Source: JAFGQJ01 sp964588525
GTDB taxonomy: Bacteria > Spirochaetota > Spirochaetia > SZUA-6 > DRHE01
Direction: 5' to 3'
Assembly (NCBI GenBank): GCA_964588525.1
Contig: CAZPQC010000163.1
Location: 1 to 7,935, forward strand
DNA length: 7,935 nucleotides
Each line of letters opens with the position of its first letter. The first letter of the stretch is position 1. A program made the position numbers and the translations under genes. Positions 1 through 6,921 of the stretch are shown one piece after another. The notes beneath the pieces were generated by a model that was given only the letters and a program-made list of their open reading frames with translations, ran no database searches and had not been told where the DNA came from.

Positions 1-151
1 ACGAAAGTCTGGAGATTGGCAGAAAATAAAAACCCTCGTACCTGCCTAATGTTGCACAAGGGTGGGGTACCTTTACGGAAAGCGAGGGCTTCTCGTGTCT
101 GGGAGGATCCGGCTGGTATGTGCACCGAATCCACACTGAATCCTGAGTTAG
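1..151. other. Unassigned left edge
   Basis: All three forward frames were read. One is open across the stretch (16-225), but its product resembles no family I know. The frame leading into the ROK remnant is closed by several stops. This may be decayed ROK sequence or unrelated DNA joined to it. Confidence 0.4.
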
Positions 152-418
152 GGAGATCCCCTGGCCCGCGGGGTCCTCGAGGTCTGCGCCCGCTACCTGG
201 GCCGCGGTCTGGCCTTGCTGTTTGATGTCCTCAATCCCGAGTGCATCGTGTTGGGCGACATATTCGTCCGGGCGGGGAACCTGCTCTGGCCGGCTGCGGC
301 CGAAGTGATCGAGCGGGAGGCGCTGCCCCGCTCCCGCCGAGCGTGCACGGTGGTCCCGGTCGCTCTGGGCGAGGCCATCAGGAACTACGCCGCCGTGGCT
401 CCCTACGCGCAGCCGTAA
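152..418 (+). pseudogene. C-terminal remnant of a ROK-family sugar kinase/regulator
   Basis: Reading from 152 the frame gives GDPLARGVLEVCARYLGRGL, then ALLFDVLNPECIVLGDIF and a tail with ALPRSRRACTVVPVALGEAI before TAA at 416-418. This is the usual end of ROK proteins (NagC, glucokinase and sugar-kinase relatives): a 'GDPLA' helix, 'YLGRGLA', 'LNPE.IVLG', then the 'ALGEA' strand. About 89 codons remain of the 300 or more expected. The frame is closed upstream by TAG at 149-151, and none of the three frames in 1-148 shows the ROK ATP-binding or zinc (CGCG..GC) motifs. A short internal TTG start exists at 215, but a product from it would lack both the kinase core and any DNA-binding domain. 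ROK kinases phosphorylate hexoses or amino sugars in the cytoplasm, which suits the sugar theme here. The end abuts the 3' end of the convergent HAD remnant. Family call fairly sure; substrate unknown. Confidence 0.72.
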
Positions 419-420
419 CA

Positions 421-1025
421 GAGCGCTCAACAATCCATTTCGTTTGTTCGCCCGGATGTTCATGATTTCGAAGTAACTGAAAGACGTATGAACCATGTAT
501 TGACGGTCGTGGAATAGCCGCCCGGGCTGACGTCGGATATTTTCGGTTTGTGACACTCTTCCGATATACATCGCCTTCGAGAACTACAGCCGCGGCAACC
601 GATCGAAGTCCACCTTCGTGCAGATGAACCGGCTGCTCTCCTGCATCCCGTTCCGCTTCCGCGCTGTCCGGCTCGAAAAAGAACCTATAGTTCATGAACG
701 AATGAAGACTCACTCCATATTCCCGTGAAAACCGGACAATCCGGCGCGATATCTCCTCGTCAAGCGTGAGATGCACGAGATCCTCACCGGTTTTCCGTCT
801 ACGATGCAAGCCCCACTGTAGCAGATGATCGGTGTCTTGATGCACAAGGCATTCTTTATCGGTCTCAGGGTGTCGAGGCTTCTTCCTGTAGCGATAATGG
901 GCAAGGATCCCCAGTTCGGTAACCCTCTTGATCGTGGCTACGGTGTGTGCGGACAGCGTTCTGTCACTGTGCAGAAGCGAGCCGTCAAGATCCATAGCCA
1001 CGGCCTTGATGGGAAAACCGGACAC
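421..1025 (-). pseudogene. HAD-superfamily (Cof-type) phosphatase, multiply frameshifted and 3'-truncated
   Basis: The start is GTG at 1025-1023, preceded by a perfect AAGGAG (1036-1031) five bases away. The product opens VSGFPIKAVAMDLDGSLLHS, where DLDGS is HAD motif I with the nucleophile and acid aspartates. At about 905 the frame changes, and the next part reads PIIATGRSLDTLRPIKNAL and TPIICYSGACIVDGK, the motif II region of Cof-type enzymes. At 791-794 (a run of four T, where five would restore the frame) it returns to the first frame with TGEDLVHLTLDEEISRRIVR and FFFEPDSAEAER of the cap. Near 645 it shifts again to a frame reading SRFICTKVDFD, an amber codon (584-586), FSKAMYIG, then SYFEIMNIRANKRNGLLSAL. 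The catalytic C-terminus (GD..ND) is missing; the sequence meets the ROK end at about 420. Cof-type enzymes dephosphorylate sugar phosphates and similar metabolites in the cytoplasm. The gene is divergent from the regulator and shares its operator region. Confidence 0.8.
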
Positions 1026-1108
1026 GAGCTCTCCTTGCGGGTGGGCACCCCGAAATATCTGTTTCGCTGCAACGAAAGCCTTTTTGCTATCGACGACCAT
1101 GATTTTCG

Positions 1109-1137
1109 TTGACAACTGGAAAAAATTTTTATAGGAT
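1109..1137 (+). promoter_or_regulatory. Sigma70-type promoter of the regulator gene (and possibly the whole operon)
   Basis: The -35 TTGACA (1109-1114) is a perfect consensus. It is followed by exactly 17 bases and a -10 TAGGAT (1132-1137, four of six matches). Transcription would start near 1143-1145, giving a leader of about 27 bases before GTG at 1171. An A6T5 tract fills the spacer and belongs to the left operator copy. Confidence 0.65.
1117..1133. promoter_or_regulatory. Degenerate operator copy in the promoter spacer
   Basis: TGGAAAAAATTTTTATA matches the downstream palindrome at 15 of 17 positions and begins exactly 30 bp (about three helical turns) upstream of it. It lies between the -35 and -10 boxes, where a bound repressor would exclude RNA polymerase. 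Confidence 0.55.
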
Positions 1138-1146
1138 ACCGTCGGA

Positions 1147-1163
1147 TGTAAAAAATTTTTACA
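1147..1163. promoter_or_regulatory. Perfect palindromic operator, probably for the adjacent RpiR regulator
   Basis: TGTAAAAA-A-TTTTTACA is a perfect 8+1+8 inverted repeat lying 8 bp before the regulator start and just after the predicted transcription start. Known sites of RpiR-family proteins such as HexR and MurR are AT-rich palindromes with TG...CA ends of similar size, so binding by the product of 1171-2031 is the simplest reading. The site also sits 122 bp upstream of the divergent HAD gene. Confidence 0.62.
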
Positions 1164-1170
1164 CTGGAGC

Positions 1171-2031
1171 GTGAATCTGAAAAACCGGGAGCACAAGGAT
1201 TTCCTGCTGTACGTGAAGAGCCTCTATCCTTCCCTGTCGCAGGCGGAAAGCAAGGTCTCCGATTTCCTGACCTCTTCACTGAAACTGATTCCGGACATGA
1301 CCGTCACAGAGCTCGCGGACGCCAGCAAGGTCAGTGAGGCTTCCATCGTCCGGTTTGCAAGAAAGCTCGGATTTTCTGGATACTACCAGATGAAAATAGA
1401 AATAATCCGGAACCTCTCCCTGGGAGAAATCGACAAGATATCCGAGAGTGAACCTCAGGATGTCACATCGACCAAGGAGAAAGCCCTGGAAATCGCGCTG
1501 GCCAATATCGAGAACACATATCACGCGCTCGATACCCGTGAGCTGGAACAATCCCTGGACCTGTTGTCTCGAGCCGAGGGGATTTATTTTTTTGCGGCAG
1601 GCAATACCCTGAACGTAGCTCTGGATGCTTCCTACAAACTGGGGAAGCTCGGCCTGCGCACTTTCTGTGCCACGGTTCCGGAGCGAGCCATCCTTCAGGC
1701 CCGCAACATGAGTGCCGGGGATGTCGCCTTCGGCATCTCCCACTCCGGAGGGTCCAAGATGGTGAATCTGGCGTTGAAGATCGCCAAGAACAAAGGAATC
1801 CCGGCAATCGCCCTGTCCAACTATTCCAAGTCGCCCATCGCCAAGTGGTGCGACCACGTATTGCTCACTTCGACGTACCATACTCTTTTCCCCCAGGTTC
1901 CGACGCTGACCCGTCTGGCGGAGTTTGCGGTGATCGACCTGATTTTCTATTTGCTTCTGTTAAGGAAATCCACAGATAGCTATGAATCGATTTCTCTCTC
2001 GGAAATCGATCAGTCGGAATACAGCCTGTGA
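1171..2031 (+). CDS. RpiR-family transcriptional regulator (HTH + SIS)
   Basis: A 286-residue cytoplasmic DNA-binding protein, the usual family length. Residues 18-82 form the HTH_6 domain, with MTVTELADASKVSEASIVRF (43-62) and then ARKLGFSGYYQMK, the hallmark of RpiR proteins. After a linker, residues 125-265 form a SIS phosphosugar-binding domain with FAAGNT (141-146) and GISHSGGSKMV (188-198), the loop that holds the phosphate. The family senses phosphorylated sugars and controls the genes that use them. GTG 1171 is the first start after the in-frame TAG at 1132-1134 and the only one that keeps the whole HTH domain. However, the nearest Shine-Dalgarno-like GGAG (1166-1169) is only one base away, so initiation may be inefficient or leader-dependent. 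The aldolase gene starts 42 bases downstream. The paired operator upstream suggests autoregulation. Family certain; effector unknown. Confidence 0.93.
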   Translation: MNLKNREHKDFLLYVKSLYPSLSQAESKVSDFLTSSLKLIPDMTVTELADASKVSEASIVRFARKLGFSGYYQMKIEIIRNLSLGEIDKISESEPQDVTSTKEKALEIALANIENTYHALDTRELEQSLDLLSRAEGIYFFAAGNTLNVALDASYKLGKLGLRTFCATVPERAILQARNMSAGDVAFGISHSGGSKMVNLALKIAKNKGIPAIALSNYSKSPIAKWCDHVLLTSTYHTLFPQVPTLTRLAEFAVIDLIFYLLLLRKSTDSYESISLSEIDQSEYSL

Positions 2032-2073
2032 GCAGGCAGTGCTGCAGAATCAGCTGAAGGAGAAGAATCCGAT

Positions 2074-2925
2074 ATGGTATTGTCTATGAGTGACTTGCTG
2101 GCCGATGCGAAAGAGCACGCCTATGCCGTTGGAGCTTTCAATACCAGCAATCTGGAATACATCCAGGCGATTCTGGAATCCGCGGAAGAGACGCGTTCTC
2201 CGGTGATCATCCAGGCGGCGGGAAGCGAAATCGACTATATGGGAGGACACGTGTTCACCGATATAGTCCGGCGGTTGAGTGAGCGCATGACGGTCGCCGT
2301 GGCCATCCATCTCGATCATGGATCCAGCTACGACCTGGCGATTCGCTGCATTCATTACGGCTTCACCTCGGTCATGTTCGATGGTTCCCGCCTTCCTATC
2401 GAGGAGAACATCGCCGCCACCCGCGAAGTCGTCAGGGCGGCCCATGCCGTCGGGATATCGGTCGAAGGTGAGATCGGCATTATCGGCGGGGCCGCTGAGA
2501 TTGAGAGCTCCGGAGTGCACTCGGAGGCACTCTCCGATCCGGACCAGTGCGGGTACTTCGCGAAGGCCACGGGCCTGGACTGCCTGGCAGTGTCCATAGG
2601 AACGGCGCATGGCCTGTACAAAGCCAAACCGAAACTGGATTTCGATCGTCTAAAAGCCATCGTTGCCAGGACGACGGTGCCCGTCGTACTTCACGGCGGC
2701 ACGGGGGTCCCGGAAGAGGATATCCGAACTGCAATCCATTACGGAGTCGCCAAGGTCAATTTCAGCACTGTCGTCCGTCAGGCCTGCATTCACCAGTTGC
2801 GGAGAACTTTGGTCGAGTCTCCCGAAGAGCTGGATCTCATGATGGTCATGGGAAAATCGAAGGAGGCGATGAAGGAAACGGTCAAGCAGATGATGGGCAT
2901 GTGCGGCTCCGTCAACAGGGCGTAG
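2074..2925 (+). CDS. Class II (zinc) sugar-bisphosphate aldolase, Fba/KbaY/GatY type
   Basis: An intact 283-residue TIM-barrel enzyme of the F_bP_aldolase family, the normal length for the KbaY/GatY/Fba-like branch. It cleaves or forms a ketose 1,6-bisphosphate, giving dihydroxyacetone phosphate plus an aldehyde, in the cytoplasm. Key residues are present: HLDHG with catalytic Asp81 and zinc ligand His82, EGEIG (131-135), zinc ligand His179 in GTAHG, His207 in LHGGTGVPEEDIR, and KVNFST (227-232) near the phosphate site. The N-terminus has the expected AYAVGAFNTSN. AAGGAGA (2057-2063) lies ten bases before ATG 2074; a second ATG at 2086 is possible. The gene follows the regulator and precedes the transporter, all on one strand. 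Sequence alone does not tell fructose-1,6- from tagatose-1,6-bisphosphate or a deoxy-sugar phosphate. With a phosphosugar-sensing regulator beside it, a dedicated catabolic role is more likely than housekeeping glycolysis. Confidence 0.92.
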   Translation: MVLSMSDLLADAKEHAYAVGAFNTSNLEYIQAILESAEETRSPVIIQAAGSEIDYMGGHVFTDIVRRLSERMTVAVAIHLDHGSSYDLAIRCIHYGFTSVMFDGSRLPIEENIAATREVVRAAHAVGISVEGEIGIIGGAAEIESSGVHSEALSDPDQCGYFAKATGLDCLAVSIGTAHGLYKAKPKLDFDRLKAIVARTTVPVVLHGGTGVPEEDIRTAIHYGVAKVNFSTVVRQACIHQLRRTLVESPEELDLMMVMGKSKEAMKETVKQMMGMCGSVNRA

Positions 2926-2985
2926 GCGTTCTGTGCGCGGTTGCCGGCACTCATCCCATACGAATACAGTCAGCCGTTGGCTGCT

Positions 2986-3004
2986 TGGAAAAAATTTGGA
3001 GGTG
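2986..3004 (+). promoter_or_regulatory. Operator-like A/T motif and ribosome binding site before the binding-protein gene
   Basis: TGGAAAAAATTT (2986-2997) is identical to the first 12 bases of the left operator copy at 1117. It runs directly into GGAGGTG (2998-3004), a strong Shine-Dalgarno seven bases (GGAGG core) to six bases before ATG 3011, which fixes that start. A small CAGCC-GTT-GGCTG hairpin (2971-2983) lies just upstream. The motif may be an internal regulatory site or only an A/U-rich translation enhancer. Confidence 0.45.
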
Positions 3005-3010
3005 TGTATC

Positions 3011-4054
3011 ATGAAAAGAGTTGTGTCGACAATTCTGAAGACGTTGCTCATCGCAACGGTGATCGCCGTGGGCAGTACGGTGGCGGTCAGCGCAGGAGGC
3101 GGGCAGGAGACTGAAACCCTTACCATCTATGCCGGCCTGCTGGAGGAGCATGCTGCCCTGGTAGCTCAAGAGTTCCAGAAAGCGACGGGGATCAAAACAA
3201 GCTTCGTACGCATGAGTGGAGGGGAAATCCTCGCCCGAATCCGAGCGGAAAGCGCCAACCCCCAGGCCAGTATATGGTACGGCGGTGGGTCCTTGACTTT
3301 CATCGAAGCGGACAAGCTGGGTCTGCTGGAGCATTACAAGTCCCCCACGGCCGAGGTGATTCCCGATCAGCTGAAGGATCCCAACGGGGCCTGGACCGGG
3401 ATCTACAGCGGATATCTCGGGTTCGTGGCCGATCAGGAGTGGTTGGACAGCGTCGGCATGCCCATGCCGAAAGTATGGGACGACCTGTTGGATCCCCGCC
3501 TGAAGGGAGAGCTCGTGTACGCCCACCCGGGGTCCTCCAGCACCGCGTACAATGTTCTCGTCACGATGCTTCAGCTCAAGGGAGAAGAGGCCGGATGGGA
3601 ATACCTCCAGCGGCTGAACGAGAACGTGCGGCAGTACACGAAGTCGGGTAGCGGCGGCGGACGGATGATCCAACTCCACGAATGCGGCGTGACCATCGGC
3701 TATCTGCATGACGCGATCGCATTCAAGCGGGAGGGATACGACCACATTGTGTTCACGGCTCCCGCGGATGGAACCGGCTACGAAATCGGCGCCGTCGCCA
3801 TCATCAAGGGCGCTCCGGAGCTGGAAGCGGCGAAGAAGTTCGTCGACTGGTGCCTGACCCCGGCCGCCCAGGAACTGGGGAAGACGGTGAACGCCCTGCA
3901 GTTCCTAACGAATCCCGATGCGGTTCCGCCTGAAGAAGTGATCCAGCTGAAGAACACCAAGCTGATCAAACAGGACGACGAGTGGGCGGGCGCCAACCGG
4001 TCTGCCTTCCTGGAAAAATTCAACACGCTGACGAGGACAACGCCCCCGAAATGA
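3011..4054 (+). CDS. Periplasmic ABC binding protein of the Fe(3+)-type family (AfuA/FbpA-like)
   Basis: A 347-residue exported protein. I chose ATG 3011 over the in-frame start at 2933 because GGAGGTG precedes it at good spacing and it begins with a signal peptide: MKR, a hydrophobic stretch (11-26), and probable cleavage after VSA (26-28). No lipobox cysteine is present, so it is predicted to be soluble. The mature part has family features: LTIYAGLLEEHAALVAQEF, 'GGEILARIRAESANPQASIW', GLLEHY, and GTGYEIGAVAIIKGAPELEA (254-273), then FVDWCLTPAAQEL. Annotation pipelines usually name this family iron(III) binding. There is no adjacent Tyr-Tyr pair as in true FbpA; instead GYLHDAI (His233-Asp234) and Glu259 are spaced much like the ligand residues I recall for AfuA, which binds hexose phosphates. 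It would deliver its ligand to the permease encoded 77 bases downstream. Family certain; a sugar-phosphate ligand is inference. Confidence 0.9.
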   Translation: MKRVVSTILKTLLIATVIAVGSTVAVSAGGGQETETLTIYAGLLEEHAALVAQEFQKATGIKTSFVRMSGGEILARIRAESANPQASIWYGGGSLTFIEADKLGLLEHYKSPTAEVIPDQLKDPNGAWTGIYSGYLGFVADQEWLDSVGMPMPKVWDDLLDPRLKGELVYAHPGSSSTAYNVLVTMLQLKGEEAGWEYLQRLNENVRQYTKSGSGGGRMIQLHECGVTIGYLHDAIAFKREGYDHIVFTAPADGTGYEIGAVAIIKGAPELEAAKKFVDWCLTPAAQELGKTVNALQFLTNPDAVPPEEVIQLKNTKLIKQDDEWAGANRSAFLEKFNTLTRTTPPK

Positions 4055-4071
4055 CGCCGGATGCCTGATTA

Positions 4072-4098
4072 TGGGAGACAGCCTCAGGCTGTCTCCCA
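4072..4098. promoter_or_regulatory. Strong intercistronic hairpin between binding protein and permease
   Basis: GGGAGACAGCC-TCA-GGCTGTCTCCC (4073-4097) is a perfect 11-bp stem with a 3-base loop, extended to 12 pairs by T4072-A4098. No T-run follows, so it is not a standard rho-independent terminator. In such operons a structure here usually protects the upstream message from 3' exonucleases or weakens read-through, so the binding protein is made in excess over the membrane parts. Confidence 0.75.
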
Positions 4099-4131
4099 AT
4101 CGAAGAGGATCTGTGACAAGGAGAGTGTCCA

Positions 4132-5838
4132 GTGAGTAGACAACTGGCCAGAAGGCGTCCCTTCACGGGAGGAAGGATCCGGGATTCCATTCGTCAACTG
4201 CGTTTCACCTTTCGCGACCCCGTCCTTCTTCAGTCCATCCTGATCGTCTTCGTCGTGGTTCTGCTGTTCATCATTATCCCTCTGTTTACGATCCTGAAGG
4301 AGAGTTTGGTCTATCAAGGCAGGCTGTCCCTTCGACACTATATCGAGATCTTCAGGCTGCCGTACAACATCGACACGATCTGGAATACCATAAGGCTCGG
4401 CGCGGCGGTCAGTGCTCTGGGAACGGCGGTCGCCTTTCTGTTCGCCTACGCCACGACGTATCTCAAGATCCCCCACAAGCGGCTTTTCCGGATACTGGCG
4501 ATCCTGCCGATGATTTCTCCTCCCTTCGTGATATCCCTTGCCGCAATTCTGTTGTTCGGCAGGAGCGGCCTCATCACCCGGTCACTATTGGGGATACGTT
4601 CGGACATCTACGGCTTCTGGGGCCTGCTGCTGACCCAGACGCTTTCGTTCTTCCCCGTCGGGTACCTGATGCTGACCAACCTGCTGCAGAATATCGACCC
4701 ATCTATCGAGGAAGCCTCGCAGGCCCTGGGAGCTTCCCGGTGGAAGGTGTTCCTGACCGTAACACTGCCGTTGATGGTGCCGGGGCTGGCCAATGCCGCC
4801 CTTCTTATCTTCATCCAGTCTCTGGCCGACTTCGGGAACGTGATCGTGATCGGCGGAAATTACACGACCATGGCCGTACAGATCTACCAGCAGGGGATCG
4901 GCTCCTACGATATGGCCGGAGCCACAGCCCTGGCCGTGGTGCTCCTGCTGATTTCCATGTTTGCCTTCTACCTGCAGCAGGTGGTCATCGGAAAGAAGTC
5001 CTACATTACGGTCACCGGCAAGGCAGCGAAGGAGCGGGTTCTCATCAGGAACAAGGTCACCACCATCCCGATCTACATAGTCTGCATCTCCATATCTGTT
5101 CTGGTGGTGGGTATGTATGCCCTGGTGCCCTACGGAGCTTTCGTGCGCCTGTGGGGCGCCGATTATTCGTTCACGGACCGATGGATTCGCTATGTCCTGA
5201 CCATCGGCCGGCGATATATCCTGGATTCGACCACCCTGGCCGTCATCGCCACACCCATCGCGGGTATCCTGGGCATCGTTTCCGCCTTCCTGATCGTTAG
5301 AAAGAGGTTCCCCGGGAAGAAGATCATCGAGAGCTCCATTCTCATGGCGATCGCGCTGCCCGGCACCGTGATAGGCCTCGGCTACGTGCTCTCCTACAAC
5401 GCTCCCCCCCTGATCCTGACCGGCGGCGCCCTGATCCTGGTCGTCGCCCTGGTGATCCGGAGCATGCCCGTGGGCACCCGATCGGCCATCGCGGCGTTGA
5501 AGCAGATCGATCCATCCATCGAGGAAGCGGCCAATATCTGCGGCGCTTCGAGCCACAAGGTCTTCACTTCCGTCACTATTCCCTTGATCAAGCCGGTCTT
5601 CTTTTCCAGCATGGTCTATGCCTTCATCCGGGGAATGACCCTGGTCAGCACGATCATCTTCCTGGTCTCCGCAAGATGGCAGATGCTCACGGTGGCGATC
5701 ATGAACCAGGTGGATCAAGGCCTCTACGGTGCCGCCAATGCCTACTGCCTGGTACTCATCATCATGGTGGGGTTCGTCATGATCGCCATGAGCTTCATCC
5801 TCAAAAGGATGAGCATAAATATAGGAGAGGGGTACTGA
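4132..5838 (+). CDS. Fused two-domain ABC permease, FbpB/AfuB type
   Basis: A 568-residue inner-membrane protein made of two BPD_transp_1 permease domains in one chain, the usual form for Fe(3+)-type, thiamine and AfuB-like importers. A basic N-terminal segment (1-30) precedes the first membrane helix, LLQSILIVFVVVLLFIIIPL (32-51). Each half carries a cytoplasmic EAA loop that docks on the ATPase: EEASQALGASRWKVFLTVTL (193-212) and EEAANICGASSHKVFTSVTI (464-483). A linker around 285-312 separates the halves, and the second half starts with a helix at 312-335. GTG 4132 is preceded by AAGGAGA (4118-4124) seven bases away. The gene follows the hairpin and ends three bases before the ATPase start, which suggests translational coupling. 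One polypeptide supplies both halves of the channel, so no second permease gene is needed. Substrate follows the binding protein and cannot be read from this chain. Confidence 0.93.
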   Translation: MSRQLARRRPFTGGRIRDSIRQLRFTFRDPVLLQSILIVFVVVLLFIIIPLFTILKESLVYQGRLSLRHYIEIFRLPYNIDTIWNTIRLGAAVSALGTAVAFLFAYATTYLKIPHKRLFRILAILPMISPPFVISLAAILLFGRSGLITRSLLGIRSDIYGFWGLLLTQTLSFFPVGYLMLTNLLQNIDPSIEEASQALGASRWKVFLTVTLPLMVPGLANAALLIFIQSLADFGNVIVIGGNYTTMAVQIYQQGIGSYDMAGATALAVVLLLISMFAFYLQQVVIGKKSYITVTGKAAKERVLIRNKVTTIPIYIVCISISVLVVGMYALVPYGAFVRLWGADYSFTDRWIRYVLTIGRRYILDSTTLAVIATPIAGILGIVSAFLIVRKRFPGKKIIESSILMAIALPGTVIGLGYVLSYNAPPLILTGGALILVVALVIRSMPVGTRSAIAALKQIDPSIEEAANICGASSHKVFTSVTIPLIKPVFFSSMVYAFIRGMTLVSTIIFLVSARWQMLTVAIMNQVDQGLYGAANAYCLVLIIMVGFVMIAMSFILKRMSINIGEGY

Positions 5839-5841
5839 CAA

Positions 5842-6912
5842 ATGAGATCCGCTGCCAAACGGGTTCAGCTTGAGAATCTTTCCAAGACATTCGTCATCAG
5901 CACCCGGGGCGAAGTGAAGGCGGTCCAGGGGGTCAACATCGATATCCAACCCGGAGAGCTTCTGACGCTGCTGGGCCCTTCGGGCTGCGGAAAGACCACG
6001 ATCCTGCGCATGATTGCCGGGTTCGAGATGCCCACCTCCGGTTCCATCCTCATCGCCGAGAAGGACGTGTCCCGCAAGACTCCGGACAAACGGGATATCG
6101 GGATGGTTTTCCAGAATTACGCATTGTTCCCGCACCTGAACGTGTTCAACAACGTCGCCTACGGTCTCAAGCTGAAGAAGGTTCCGAGAGACGAGATCCG
6201 CAGGCGGGTGAGCGAGGTGCTCAAGATGGTCCAGATGGAAGAATTCGCCGAGCGAGTCCCTTCTCAGATGTCGGGTGGCCAGCAGCAGCGGGTAGCCCTG
6301 GTGCGGGCCCTGGTCATGGAGCCGGCGGTTCTGCTTTTCGACGAGCCGCTGTCCAACCTGGACGCCAAGCTGCGGGTGCATATGCGGGATGAGATACGGC
6401 GCATCCAGAAAGCGGTGGGCATCACGACCGTGTACGTCACTCATGACCAGGCAGAGGCGATGGCTGTGAGCGACAAGGTCGCCATTCTCAATGACGGAAT
6501 CGTGCAGCAGATTGATTTCCCGCAGAACGTCTACCAGCATCCGAGCAATGAGTTCGTCGCCCACTTCATCGGAAAGGCGAATATCCTCGACGGCACGGTC
6601 GTGGGGAGCAATGCGTCGCATGCCCGGGTGGAAATCCACGGAGTCATCTTCGAGGTGCCGATCAGACGACCATACACCGAAAAAGCGAAAGTGAGGGTGG
6701 TGGTTCGCCCGGAATCGATCATTGTCGGCAGGGAAGACTTTGCTGCGCGGGTCACCCGGAGCGTGTTCATGGGGACGTCCCAGGACTACCGGATCGATTT
6801 CAACTCCCAGGAGATGGAAATTTCCGATGCCAACCCCGCATCGAAGAAGACCTATCAGGAGGGAGAGAGGATGCCCTTCACCCTGGATGCCGGCGCGATA
6901 CATCTCATCTGA
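5842..6912 (+). CDS. ABC transporter ATPase, FbpC/PotA/UgpC type with C-terminal TOBE domain
   Basis: A 356-residue ATP-hydrolysing subunit with every catalytic element: Walker A GPSGCGKTT (45-53), Q-loop Gln91 in FQNYALFPH, signature MSGGQQQR (143-150), Walker B VLLFDEP (163-169), D-loop SNLD (171-174) and switch His201 in YVTHDQAEAMA. Residues from about 245 on form the TOBE/OB region, with VVVRPESIIV (286-295), typical of importers for iron, polyamines and sugars. It works as a dimer on the cytoplasmic face, docking on the two EAA loops of the permease. The start ATG 5842 is three bases past the permease stop. The AGGAGAGG stretch (5823-5830) inside the end of the permease gene is the likely ribosome binding site, about 11 bases away. 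The downstream remnant starts nine bases after its stop, so the operon once went on. Confidence 0.95.
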   Translation: MRSAAKRVQLENLSKTFVISTRGEVKAVQGVNIDIQPGELLTLLGPSGCGKTTILRMIAGFEMPTSGSILIAEKDVSRKTPDKRDIGMVFQNYALFPHLNVFNNVAYGLKLKKVPRDEIRRRVSEVLKMVQMEEFAERVPSQMSGGQQQRVALVRALVMEPAVLLFDEPLSNLDAKLRVHMRDEIRRIQKAVGITTVYVTHDQAEAMAVSDKVAILNDGIVQQIDFPQNVYQHPSNEFVAHFIGKANILDGTVVGSNASHARVEIHGVIFEVPIRRPYTEKAKVRVVVRPESIIVGREDFAARVTRSVFMGTSQDYRIDFNSQEMEISDANPASKKTYQEGERMPFTLDAGAIHLI

Positions 6913-6921
6913 GAAACCTGT

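Noticed and set aside
540..713. Plus-strand frame reading IAFENYSRGNRSKSTFVQMN, which looks protein-like
   Set aside because: The same bases on the minus strand give the collinear HAD segment (SRFICTKVDFD, FSKAMYIG), which fits motifs on both sides. The plus frame has no start, ribosome site or family match.
3011..4054. Firm naming as an iron(III)-binding FbpA protein
   Set aside because: Only the broad family supports iron; there is no Tyr-Tyr pair and the gene neighbours are all sugar-phosphate related.
4072..4098. Hairpin as a rho-independent terminator splitting the operon
   Set aside because: No run of T follows the stem, and the permease and ATPase genes it would cut off have no visible promoter of their own.
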